Origin: Hibiscus mutabilis
Taxonomy: Eukaryota; Streptophyta; Magnoliopsida; Malvales; Malvaceae
DNA: 64,000 nt
Assembly: GCA_019671005.1 (NCBI GenBank)
Contig: CM033718.1
Coordinates: forward strand, 23,192,014 to 23,256,013
Reading direction: 5' to 3'
Below the pieces are notes generated by a model. The model saw only the letters and a program-made list of their open reading frames with translations, searched no databases and was not told where the DNA came from. Positions 31,991 through 43,537 of this stretch are shown here, one piece after another. The first letter of the stretch is position 1; every line of letters starts with the position of its first letter. A program made the position numbers and the translations under genes.

Positions 31991-33546
31991 TGTGTTAAGT
32001 GTTCAAAAGTACTATTTTTATAACCCTTTTTACTCATATTATTGTTAGACTTAGGCTCATTTTAGTTGCATTATTAGGCATTCATGCATGTTTTCATGAT
32101 TTCCTTCACTATCATGCTTGATTTCAAAATTTAGTTGATTTTGTGGAAAAAGGTAATGCTGGTGTGTGTTTTAGTGTGTGCATGATCTAATTGCCCAAGC
32201 GAGTAGGAGACTGCTGTGGCAACTAAGGAAGGAAACTGAAGGATCTGTCAAGGCAATCGAAGCTGTTTTCCAAATGCCAAACTGAAGGGTCTGCCAAGGC
32301 AATCAAAGCTGTCTTCTACATACCATGCTGAGCAGATTGCTAAGGCATGTCGGGACAAATCCACTTCATTAGGGATAAGCATGAAAAGCAAGAGATAAAT
32401 CCCAAAGATTTGGATTTCCATGAAGCATTTAATGAAGATTTAAATTCAGATTTATGAGGAGTTATTGGAGATCAAAGGGAGATTAAATTCCAAGAGTTTT
32501 AGGAAATGTTTTTGGAGGAATTAATATATAATAAAAGAGATCTATTTCTTTTATTTTATTTAATTCCAACTTCCTCCTCAAGAAAGACTTTGACCTAGCC
32601 AACTCGTATAAATAAAAGACCTAGCTGCATACTTCAAAGGAGGTGCGGTTGGAGAGAATTTGACAAAGGGGGGCTGCTCGACTTCTTCTTATTTTCCCTC
32701 TTTGTTTCATTAGATTGATGTTTAGGGATTTTATTCTTGAGTTTATTTTGTGCCCAACCATGAACTAAACTTATTTGGCTTGGGTTATTGTGTTTTTGTG
32801 GTTGTGAAAACGATTGGATTTGTTTAGGTATTGAGTTTGCAATTTTACTTCAAAGTTTGTTCATTCTTGGTTCTTAAATTTTGCGAGTGAATTGGGAGAG
32901 GATCTCGTGAATTCATCCATTTATCTTATATCGAGAGAGTCAGATTCAAGAAACGAATGAGCATGGTTTTTATACAATCGATCGATGGTGAAGACTAATT
33001 CGACTTAGGGATAAGTTACGAATTTCAATGACTAAAAGAAGCGTAAGATAGGTTGTTGTCCACCCTTGGTCCACGCAAGGATGTATTATCAATGCATGCA
33101 CAATTACAGTGTTTTGAGTTAGGGATAACAAGAAACCATTGAAGAACGCTTCGCCAAACTTTGAAGATTCTCGCCCAGTTGCCCAGGCAATCGCAAAACT
33201 GCCCAGGCAATCGCAGAATTGCCCAGGTCTGACTGGATTCAATTGCTAAAGTGATCGAGCTACTCTAGCACTCAATTACCACGAAAGTCCATTCAATTAT
33301 CAGACCACGACTCACGATAACTCGGGCTACTCTCTCTTATTCAATTACATCTTTCTTTTTATTTAATTTTTTTTATTTTCTTGTTATTTAGAACTCCTAC
33401 TATCACCTACTTGTGTTTTTACTTTCAGTAGGAGAAGTTAGGTTCCTGAAGTAGCACCAATCTCTAATAGAGGCGATGTCAATACTATACTATAACTTGC
33501 GACGTGTACACTTGCACCAATTGTGAAGTACTTATTATGCGTAACA
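31991..33546 (+). repeat. 3' LTR of Athila
   Basis: Starts TGTGTTAAGTG, ends GCGTAACA (1556 bp). TATAAATAA at 32607-32615 is a promoter candidate. GTTAT at 33547-33551 would be the right target-site copy; the left copy is lost with the 5' end. Several TTGCCCAGGCAA-type motifs cluster at 33179-33230. Confidence 0.72.
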
Positions 33547-33551
33547 GTTAT

Positions 33552-34165
33552 CCACTAACGTGTCTATGCGTGGTAACATGAAATTGTCTTTGGGGTTTTC
33601 TCTATTGAGATCCCTATAGTCAACGCACATACGTACTTTTCCATCCTTCTTGGAAACTGGGACGATGTTGGCCACCCATTCTAGATACTTAGCTACCTCT
33701 AAAAATCCTGCATCAAACTTTTTCTTTACCTCATCCTTTATTTTTAGGAGCATTTCTGCTTTCATCCTCCTAAGCTTCCATTTTACAGGCTCACATTCTA
33801 ATTTTATATGAAGCCGATGTATAACGATGTTAGTGTCGAGACCCGACATGTCTTGATATGACCAAGGGAATATATTCTTGAATTCTTTTAGGAGCTCAAT
33901 CAGGCTTTGTCAAGTATGGGCTATAATGGTGGTGCCAATCTTCACCTCTCATTTCTCTTCTTTAGTACCGAGATTCAGTATTTCTAACTCTTCCTGGTAC
34001 ATGAGAATCTGTTTTTCCTCTCCTTCTTCCATCCTGAGCAGTTCTCTCGGCAAGTCATATTCTTCTTCATTATCAACATCATCAACTTCTTCTAAGCATA
34101 AAGGTAATTCAAAGTCAACTTCAGCGTCGGACTGAGAGTCATTTAAGTCATTGATATTTGAAGAC
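33552..34165 (-). pseudogene. Reverse transcriptase start of element F
   Basis: After the intron the frame has an acidic lead (SDAEVDFELPLCLEEVDD), then after one stop DTNIVIHRLHIKLECEPVKW, VANIVPVSKKDGKVRMCVDYRDLNR and LPRIDTLVDN. These are RT fingers motifs of Tat elements. The coding sequence is cut by the Athila LTR right after LVDN, before the catalytic VDD-type motif. Confidence 0.8.
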
Positions 34166-34397
34166 CTGCAAAGAAAAGGGACAGAGATATATAAAGAGAA
34201 AGGAGATGAATGGAATGAATGCTTTTAGTTTTAACTTTAAGTTTTATTTATGGGAAGAGTTTGCCACCTCTATTTGTTGGAAGAAAGAGAATGCATCTTT
34301 ATTGAAATTTAAGTTATAAAGTTTGACATAGACCCTTTACATATGATCCCTAATTGCCTTCGGGTCTAAAGGAAAAAGTGTGGGTTTTGAGAATTAC
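34166..34397 (-). other. Putative intron between protease and RT (F)
   Basis: On the minus strand the donor is GA|GTAATTCTC and the acceptor CTTTGCAG|GTCTTC, 232 bp. Joining keeps the frame (phase 2). The same sites occur in elements C and D. Ogre elements are known to carry an intron at this place. Confidence 0.65.
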
Positions 34398-35662
34398 TCT
34401 AAAACTATCTTAAAGAATACATGAATTTCTTCAGCAGTCCAGTTATCGAGTTTAGAGCAGGGGCAAATCTTGGATAGGTATTTGTTCTCTTCCTCCTTAT
34501 CTGTCATGTCGTTGATGCTCAGCTTCTCAAACACTTCACACAAATCATTCTTTCCTTTCTCTTCCTCATTAATTGTGGCACTTGGATCCAGTAGGCCCCT
34601 AAATCTAAAGTTATGGCTCAGAGGTGGAAATGTCATCGACTCCCACTCAATTTCCTCTCCTTTTAGCCTTTCCTATCTTCTTTCCTGGCGTTTCATTATT
34701 TTTACCCTCCTTTGCCAATTGTTGGGTTTGAAACCCAAGCCAAACCAATCCTTCTTTTCTGGTATTACCACAGGATACAGCCTCCCTTGGTGTTTCTTCC
34801 CAAATCCTTTTCCAGCTTCAGCTCCTTTTCCTATAGTTTGTTTAACTTGCATCTTTGCGCAGCTGGATAATTCTGGTTCAGGAACCTTACACCCTTCAGT
34901 GACAAAGGTCACATTGACTGACTCTAATGTCCTAAAGTGACACTTGAGCTCACCCTCATTAATCTCGATAAAGGGTGCATCAGTAGTTACTAATGCAATG
35001 ATTTCTTCCTCTGCACCTACAGTTATCAATTGGTCGTCAATCACAAATTTCAACTTTTGATGTAAGGTAGAAGGGACCGCTCCTACTGTATGAATCCATG
35101 GGTGCCCAAGCAAGCAGCTATAACTGGGCCTAATGTCCATGACCATAAACTCAACATCAAAGGTTGATGGTCTGATCTGTAAAGGCACTTCAATTTTCCC
35201 AACCACATCTTTCTGAGTTCCATCGAACGCTCTTACTATATTTTGATAGGATCTTATATGAAAGCTGTCTATGGGCAGCTTCTTTACTGTTGCTAATGGC
35301 AGAACATTCAGGGCCGACCCGTTATCAATAAGGACGCCCAGCAGCATATATCATTTGCATCTTGTGGTGATGTATAGAGATTTGCACGATCTCATTCCTT
35401 CTCCAGGTATTTCTTCATCATTGAACGAAATAAAGTTGTTGACATCAATGATACCAACGAACATGTCCATCTTGTCGGTTGTGATTTCCTTTGGTACGAA
35501 CGTTTGGTTCAGAATCTTCAACAAGGCCTCACGGTGACTTTCAGAACTTAGCAGCAGAGATAACTTAGAGATTCGGGTTGGGAGCTTGTGGAGTTGCTCC
35601 ACTACGCTATATTCACTATGTTTAAGATTTTTCAAGAATTCTTGAGCCTCTAATTTCTTCAC
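34398..35662 (-). pseudogene. Protease of element F
   Basis: MKKLEAQEFLKNLKHSEYSV leads in. The 224-residue frame at 34673-35347 has the active site VLIDNGSALNVLPLATVKKL with catalytic Asp intact, then IEVPLQIRPSTFDVEF, MDIRPSYSCLLGHPWIH and the QKLKFVIDDQLITV block. A Gly-rich G-patch-like tail follows (GAEAGKGFGKKHQGRLYPV). The last exon before the intron holds MTFPPLSHNFRFRG and WTAEEIHVFFK. One stop and one or two frameshifts separate the parts. Confidence 0.82.
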
Positions 35663-35773
35663 TGGCTCATGGTATACTGTTGGCTTTTCCTTGAAGAAAT
35701 CTCTATCATCTTCTTTCTCAAGCTCTTCGGTAGTATCCTTTCTTTGAGTTGCATCTCTATCCTCTGCTATCTA

Positions 35774-37776
35774 CTAGGAATAGAGCATTCCACTCCTTGT
35801 AAGACGGCTCACTTCATTGATTGGTTTGTCTTTTGCTCTTTCTTCAGCAAGTGATCCTTCCGAGGCTGCTACTGTGCAAGCGTATTTCCAAGGAACCTGT
35901 TTACTGTCCTTGTATGGAAATGAAGTTGGTGCCTTGATTATGAGTCGCGAAATTACACCCCTTGTGGACTCAATTGCTTTTGCCTTGGTCTTGATAACCA
36001 GAGGCTTCATTCCAGTATAGCTTCCTTTAGAGGATGACTCCTCCGAGGCACAAACATATAACATACACTCCTTGTTTTCTTTCTAAAAAAACTTAAGTTC
36101 TCTTTTATTCATCTTGTTTTGGACCAATTGCTTGAAATCTAAGCAACGTTCAATATCGTGCCCTTTCACTTTGTGATACTCACAATACATCCATTCTTCA
36201 ATCCTTGGCTCTTGGGTTTCTCCTTCCAACACCCCAGCTACCACCATTTGGGCCCATACCCACTTCATGGGTTCTCTGACCTTAGCTACATATTCTTTAG
36301 TTTTCTTGTCTTCTTCCCCAATGATTGCATTCACTCATGCCTTCTGGTGATTTGGTAGAGGATTTCATAATCTTCTGGCGTGTCAAAAGATAACACGCCT
36401 GACTTTCTTAGATCATACACAACTCTCTTAAGTGCGGTGCAATTCTCGATGGTATGTCCCCTAACTCCTGCATGGTATTCGCATTGAGCCTTCTCATCGT
36501 ACCATGGTGGGTATGGTGGTGAGAAAGGAGGGACATATCTTGGAAACACCATCTGGGATTTGACCAATTCAGCAAACAATTCCGCGTACATCATTGGAAT
36601 ATGAGGGATATACAGCTTCGAATTCCCTTGATATCTCTGTTCTTCCTTCGGATGGTTTGTTACTATTGGAGCTGCAGTCGAGACATTGGGCTTATTAAAG
36701 ACCACACCCTTTGAATAATTGGGATTATAAACATTGGTGGCATTAACTTTGCTTTCCCTCTTTTTATAGGGTTTCTTTGTTTCTCTGTTATCTAACTTTC
36801 CGCTTTTCATAGCTGCCAGAATCAACTCTCAATTCATTAGCATATCTGCAAAGCCCTTAGTGGTATGATTGAGCATGCGGTCATAAAATGAGACTTTTAA
36901 TGTCTCCACGAACATTGGGGTGATTTCATTTTCTAGTAATGGTGGCTAAATTTGAGCAGCTACATCCCTCCACCTCTGCGCGTATTGGCAAAAACTCTCA
37001 TGATGTTTTTTTTCCATCCCTTGCAGGACCAGTTAGGTTGGAACCATGTTTGAGACATGATTGTATTGCTCACTAAAAGCTCTAGATAAATCCTTCCATG
37101 ATCTGATGTTAATCCGGCTTAGCTGCGTGTACCAGCGTGCAGCTACTAGACTGTCTTGGAAATAATGAATGATCAACTTCTCATTATCAAGATACATCGA
37201 CATCTTTCTGCAATACATGGTTAGATGTGCAGACGAGCACGTAGTTCTATTGTACTTCTCAAAGTTTGGAACTTTGAATTTCGGAGGTACTACCAAGTCT
37301 GTCACCAGGCTCAAGTCCTTGGAATCCATACCGCCATGAATACTTCTTTCTTAGAAAGACTTAATCATTCCTTCTAATTTCTCATAATGGTCTTCCTATT
37401 TTTTCTCAGTTTTAGCTTTATCAGCAATCTCATCCAGGTCGGGTACTTCATAGTTGTGAGCTCCATCTATATTGGCCTTAAACTCATTCCGGACGGAGGA
37501 CTCAGCAAAATGGGGAGTCAGCTTAGCCTTTGGTGTTGAAGCTTCCTTTTGCACTCCAGGATAATTGAAAGTCACTCCCTAGAATCGAGGCAGAGCATTG
37601 GTTTCCTCTCCAACTTCTGCCGCATCTCGGTCCTTAAATCCTAGCATTGTCGCAATTGAGCTGACTATCTTCTGGTAAACTAATTCCATTTGTTGCTTCA
37701 AGTCCGTTTCCAGCTTGTCTAACCTGTCCTGGGTAATTTTGTGACTAGTTTCCAAGGCTACCACTCTATCTTCCAT
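35774..37776 (-). pseudogene. gag of element F
   Basis: Starts MEDRVVALETSHKITQDRLD (coiled coil). Core blocks: LVVPPKFKVPNFEKYNRTT, HYFQDSLVAARWYTQLSRIN, WKDLSRAFSEQYNHVSNM. The spot that is TGA in A, C and D encodes Trp here. Two knuckle-like motifs, CEYHAGVRGHTIENC and CEYHKVKGHDIERC, are visible. Several stops remain, for example at 37576 and 37030. Confidence 0.8.
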
Positions 37777-38046
37777 CGCTCTGGCTTGGGATCGGGTACC
37801 GTATTTGTGAGTTGTTTTTTCAATTCTGAATTTTTGCCATGTTTTTTTATTTAAGTTAGATTCTTATTGTGTTATGAATGCATGCGCGAAAGCAAACACA
37901 CAAATGCAAAGTAAACCAGTAAACAAAAAAAAACAATGTAAGTGCATGAATGCAAGCGAAGGGCCACTAATTCTATGAAATATTTGCTCAAGAAACAACT
38001 CTTTATTGAATATAAAAGGTCCTTATTACATCAAATTTCATATTCT

Positions 38047-40286
38047 CTACAAATATTTTTCTGCACGAACTCTTAATTCCTTGACTTCTTCAACAAGCCA
38101 CATAAGCCATGGTCCAACTTCCCCTACTGGTTTGATGTACTATAGAAGAGTTAAAGCTTCTGTGGCTAATATCGTCACATGTCGGGCCACATCCTGAACC
38201 TGGGTCATGACGGTCCTGTCGAACTCATCCCGCTCCTAAAATCTTCTTGCATTATCTCTGAGGCGAGTGAACCAGTAGTCGTTACCTTCATCTTTTACAT
38301 CTTCAAGGACCAAGATCTTCGTCCTATATTCTTGGATGATGTTGTCCATTCCTTCAACCTGTTTCTTCAAGGCATCGTTCTCACTTAAACAGGCTTGAAG
38401 TTCAATATGGTTATGAAATTCATGCAGCAACGGTTCAAGTCATCAACCTGGGCTTGCAACTCATCAATACAAGCCTGGCTTTGCTTAAGCTTCTCACTAG
38501 TCTTGTCATATGCCGTTTGCAGCTCAAATAAACGGATCATGTTATCATGGGCCTTCTTTTTCCATGCAGCCACACCTTCTTTCTCTTTTTCAAGAACCTG
38601 TTTTCCATTTCCATTTTTAGTTTCCAACTTACCCTTCTTCTTTTCCTCAGCAAGGGACCACCTGTACTTCTCAACTTCCCGCTTTCCATGCTCTTTCTCC
38701 TTTCCCACATCATGCTCGATTTCCTATTTCCACTATTATGGGGTTTTTCTCAGATTAACATTTCGAACAGTAGTTGGAAATTTAAGGAAATCAACCCTTT
38801 GGATTTCAAACTTCCTTTCGAAGTCTTCATACAGTTTTATCACTCGCTTCGTCTCCCCTTTATAGTTTTCCACGTTAATGCTTGAGTCAAACCGATCCTA
38901 TTGGTTTTGCGCTCACAGGGCTTCTATTTCCATCTTGGCTCTTCTTAATTCTTCTCTTAGGATGTCAGCCTCTGTAGGGGTTACCTTCAAATGTTCTTCC
39001 AAAGACTTGGCCTGTCCAGGTGTAGGTGCTATGACTCTATCAATCACTCTTGTATGCCTCCAAATATCATAATTAGGGGTTTACATGCAATGCCTATCAA
39101 ATTCTAATTCCATATGATAATAGTGATTCCATGCATCACTGATTGTTTGTACCTTCTGTCTGAATTCTCCTTGGAACTCGAATTATGATGAGCCAAGACC
39201 AGTAGTGAACGGGATGAACTATCGGGACCCAAACTGGCGAGATACTAGCAAAGGAGCACATCCAATTCCTCCCCATAGACCTAGCAGCATTAAGAAGTTG
39301 AAATCCCCACACCTATACATGAGTTTGGTATGACCCATCCAAGGAACCCTCCATCTGATGTCTTCGTCACGACGGTCCTTGAAAATTTCAATCCACTTAC
39401 TTTTCTTAACAATGGGCCATTCCTTCGCCAAGAAATCTTAGAGAGGAGAAAAGTTCGAAGAAAACACATTTGATAAAGCCAATGTTGGGCACCTCCAGAA
39501 GTGACTAAGGGCCCAAACCTGGAGTAAGGGAGCACATCCACCAAAGCGCACACCTTCCACTTTTCAGAATGCATTAAGGGAAATGAAGGTTTCAGCAAGT
39601 ACAACTGACACTGGGTTGACTCCTCTTTTCAATTGTTCAAAGAAATCAAGCAATGCCACATCAATGTTTCCTAAGACCTTTGAAAAGATAACTAAGCCGT
39701 AAATTGCAATTGCCAAGAGATCCACTCTCTTTTCTTTATCTAGATGAACTGGAATCATGTTTTGAATACTTGACCAAGGAAAGTTAAAGCTACCTCATCT
39801 CTTCCGTATCAGCCCTTTGACCCATCCGTTACTCATACCAGTGAAAGCTTGAAGTCTTAAGTGTGGGTTTTGGTTTTTAGAAGGCTTGGCATAGACCCAG
39901 CTCTTCTTTACCTTGAACAGATTGAAAAGAGCCAAGTATTCTTCAAATGTAGACATCATATCTTCTCCATTAAAAGTGAAGCATCAGTACCCGAGATTCT
40001 AGAATTGTACCAAGGCTTTCAGAAACGGCTCATCCATCTTCACGTGTAGAAGATATGCTATATCACCATAGACTTCATGGAACAACTGCTTAATTTCATA
40101 ATCAAAATGATCCCAGATTTCTCGTAGCTCCTGCATGTTATTCTGTTTGACACTGATGTGGGCATATTCCGAAGTCTCTATTTCATGATCAGCTGCTAAA
40201 TTGTCCCCAAATGTTCGCTGGTTAACCTCAGACCAATGTCGCACTTTTGCATTCTCATCTTCACTTTTTAGGATCCTTCCATCCAT
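38047..40286 (-). pseudogene. ORF1 of element F, DUF7745-like plus coiled coil
   Basis: Starts MDGRILKSEDENAKVRHWSE. The DUF7745-like domain shows YAHISVKQNNMQELREIWDH, GDIAYLLHVKMDEPFLKALV, LLAIAIYGLVIFSKVLGNID, WRVPWMGHTKLMYRCGDFNF and LWGGIGCAPLLVSRQFGSR. The second half is a long coiled coil (EKEHGKREVEKYRWSLAEE, then LKQSQACIDELQAQVDDLN). A TAG at 38733-38735 lies exactly where A and C also have TAG. Other stops and frameshifts are present. Role in the Ogre life cycle unknown. Confidence 0.75.
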
Positions 40287-40681
40287 GACAAGAGCTTTTC
40301 AAAGTTGAGCCAATATTTTTGAGAATCAACCCCTTTTGATATGGAATGATGTTGCATGAATGAATATGCAAAACAAGGGGAAAAATGATCAGAATTAAGA
40401 AAGCACAAAGGGTTTAAAATAATTTCATGCATGAACAATTCTGGGCAGCACATTCCAACACTCCAAGACATGTCTCCACGGATTATCCTTATGACTTAAA
40501 ACTAAAAACCCTAGGTTTTCCGCATGGCTCTATTGGGTTAGGCTCTAGATTCTCAAACTTGGTTAGGCTCTAAAAGGTACCCAAGTTGTCTTTGCTGTCT
40601 CCTACTAAGGGCAGCAAAGCCCCTGCTTCTCACCCATTATAGGCTTCGAACGAACCAAATTCAACTCAGGATGACTCACTT

Positions 40682-40725
40682 CCTATGTCTTCTCGAAGGA
40701 TCAATATCCTTACGAAGACATGAGG
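40682..40725 (-). promoter_or_regulatory. Leader hairpin downstream of the PBS (F)
   Basis: The same long stem as in A and B, here on the minus strand, with loop and internal bases changed but arms CCTATGTCTTC and GAAGACATGAGG still pairing with one bulge. Confidence 0.5.
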
Positions 40726-40986
40726 CATATGAGTCCCGAAGGTACTTTCTAGGCTCATACGGAAAATCAATATTATGTCATGAGTAAAGCATTCCCCCTA
40801 ATTAATTAAACGGGATGAAGCTCATGTATAGAGCTTTTTGCAACAATTTTAAAATACGTAAAATAGAATTACATTCATTAAGCAGACGAATAGATTGAAA
40901 CCTTTGTGAACTTGCAAATTCCCTTTAAAAAACATTTTTTTGAAAATAATTTGTGCCTTGACCCTCTTTTTGTAAAAACAAAAATG

Positions 40987-41004
40987 TCCCCAGCGGAGTC
41001 GCCA
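40987..41004 (-). other. Primer binding site of element F
   Basis: Reads TGGCGACTCCGCTGGGGA on the minus strand, three bases after the LTR end. Confidence 0.75.
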
Positions 41005-41007
41005 ATC

Positions 41008-43537
41008 TGTCGCAACCCCTTTTTAGGGAGGTTTCGACGTTATTTGGAAAACTTAAGAAACACGGAGTCGCCACCAATCTTTTGAAGAAAGTGTGATTGG
41101 ATCACTTTAAAAAACAAGGGTTATTTTAATAAAATGTTTTATTTATTAAAGCAACAATTTTGGTCCATGGAAATAAAAGAAAACGGGTTCGGGGGTCGGT
41201 TATGTGTGAGGAAGGGTTAGCACCCCCACAACGCCCACAAATTGGTTGATTTCAAAAAGTGTTCTAAAAATTGGAATTTGCAAGTTCACAAGATTTCGAT
41301 TTATTCATCTGCTTAATGAATATAAATCTATTTTAACGGCCTTATCGTCCGGGAAATGAACTTCAATCACCGCCAACACTCCTGGCGCCAACCCGTCATT
41401 CCTGTTTGATAAAACACCACATTAATTAAGTTTTCACTTTTTAAACAAACCAATAAATAAATTTAAGCGTGTTAAAGTTGTTATTAAAATCTAATCAGCG
41501 ATTTAATCCTAGAAGAAATGTCTATGTTCATTTTAACTATTAAGATTTAAATGTATTTAAGTATGTTTTATTTCAAGATAAAGACACTTTTCATCACACA
41601 AGGTTCTAATCTAATTTTCAAAGGCCCTAATATTATGTTTCATACTTTCTCATATTTACAAACATTTTAACAAAACAAGGAAACAAATAAATTACTTTAA
41701 TTAAAACAACAATAGCAAATAAGCTCTAAATAAAAAAAGGAATAACTTATTTTTTATTTTAAAAAAATTCGGTTAATGGTTAAATTGAAAGAACGACTAA
41801 ATTTTAAGGTTAATTTTCAATAAATTGAAAATCAAGTGTTCAATTTAAAAAGGAAATGGACCAAATGGAGAAGATGACAAAACTGGATGGCCAATTTAAA
41901 AAATCCGGTGCTTAATTTTAAAGAAAAAGAGATTAAATTGGAAATATTGAAAACTAGAGGACCAAGGTACAAGACCGATGAAAGAAAGGCGCGAGTCATA
42001 GGCCGGGTTTGGGTCGGGTTGGGGGTCATTATAAATGGCTCATTTCAGAAAGAAAAAACATTTTATACACCCCAAAATGGATCAAATCAGATTCCTTTTA
42101 ATTCTCTGAACACATTCAACCGTGTTCTTCATTTGTTGAAGAACACGGTAGGGATCTGCCATGCCGGCCACCATCCACCGGTGCCAGCCATTGTTTTCGG
42201 CGGAAAAATTTCCAGAAAACCACCTATTTTCTCAAATTCTGGCGAGCCCAAACCATGTTTTTTTTCACCGGAACTACATCGAAACTCAATCTGCGGCAGT
42301 GATACATAAAATTGAGGTAAAAACTTCCATTTTCTTTATTTAAATCAAAGATTATATATGTAAAAGAGAAAATTACCAAAAATTCACTTGCTTTTATTTC
42401 TCTGGAAAATGCTTGATTACACTTGCTTGTTTGCTTGCTTACAACCTTTGGAATCTGAATGCTTATTGTGTATGTATGTGAATTGTGCTTTTTTTTATGG
42501 ATGTTCTGTCATTACATGAATTACAAAGGGGTTTATATAGTTACAGAATTGCTTGATTTTCAAGCCCGAATCCCTAAATTTCCCCCTGAAATGTGTCCTC
42601 CTTGATTTGGATTATGCTTGATTATCACCATGGCTTTAATTTAGGGATCGATTATTCCCTTTTTGCTTCTACTTTGACCTTGTTTTCCAGCTAATGCTAC
42701 GATTTAGGGATTAACCGCTATTATTTCTTTGTTTGCATGTTTCTAATGACTCGAACGACGTCAGAAGGAGCAATCGAAGCGGAATCAGCTCGGGCACTCA
42801 TCAGAGGAAATGAAACGTTTGCTAGAAGCTGAAAGGGCGTGAGCGTGGCTGCCACGCGCGAGTGGTGATCCATGTGATACTCCCCAAAGTGATCTGGGCC
42901 ATTAGATTGCTTCTGGATCCAACGGCAGGAGAAATGCGGTGCTACACCCTTGAGACTAGGGTTTCCTACGTGTGATCTACACCGTTGGATCACCCTTTGA
43001 TCCAATGGTTATCTGTTAGCTGCACAAAAACAAAAAAAGTTAGGGCTTTGTACATTTGTATTAAAATTGGGCCAGACAGGCCTTTATGTAATGGATTCTT
43101 TCTATTATTTTTAATATGGACTCTATGTGTTATTCTTTTGTATGGACTCTATGTATGTATTATTTAATAGACCTATTTATTTATTTTTTGTTTAATGATC
43201 CTTCTAAACATATCTAATAATACACTTATGCTTCAATTTGTTGTTGATCGGGCTTAACAAGCCATCAAATTCCCTTTACTCACCCTATTTGATCCAGCCA
43301 TTCATCTAAGACTCAATTTAAATGGACTCTTTAACCAACAAAGGATGGAAAGAGCTTGTATGAACCTCTAAATGGACCGTTTTATATATTTTTTGGGGAT
43401 TTAAAAGACTATGCAAACTATCTAACTAATACAAAAGCCTATACTAATAACATAATAACAATAATGTAATAACAATTATACAAAACCTAACAAAGATGGT
43501 ACAAAAATAAAAGTTTGGTGAAAATTTATTGACAACA
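41008..43537 (-). repeat. 5' LTR of element F
   Basis: 2530 bp; on its own strand it starts TGTTGTCAATAAATTTTCAC and ends GGGGTTGCGACA. It matches element A's LTR in order and in several blocks but has no MITE. A TATATAAA promoter candidate lies near 42531-42541. A strong hairpin is at 42120-42148 and a TTGGATC/GATCCAA dyad at 42985-43005. Confidence 0.75.

Larger units (their letters stand above)
25326..33546 (+). mobile_element. Athila-type LTR retrotransposon, 5' end missing
   Basis: Order: gag, protease, RT, RNase H, integrase, a short extra ORF, a long noncoding stretch and the 3' LTR. Protein motifs (DLGASINLMP protease, FMDDFSVF RT, integrase IIIDGGTHF) are typical of Athila. No 5' LTR or PBS precedes gag. 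The 3' LTR ends CA at 33546 and is followed directly by the RT of minus-strand element F, so Athila inserted into F. Confidence 0.85.
33547..43537 (-). mobile_element. Element F: Ogre/Tat-like element, 3' half missing
   Basis: Reading the minus strand from 43537: 5' LTR, PBS, leader hairpin, ORF1, gag, protease, intron and the first part of RT, which stops at the Athila insertion. At the other end its LTR abuts gag of plus-strand element D at 43538, so F inserted into D. It is the best preserved ORF1-gag-protease copy and is the reference for several codons that are stops in A, C and D. Confidence 0.8.

Noticed and set aside
42161..42343. Overlapping ORFs in the F LTR
   Set aside because: Inside an LTR and on the strand opposite to the element's transcription.
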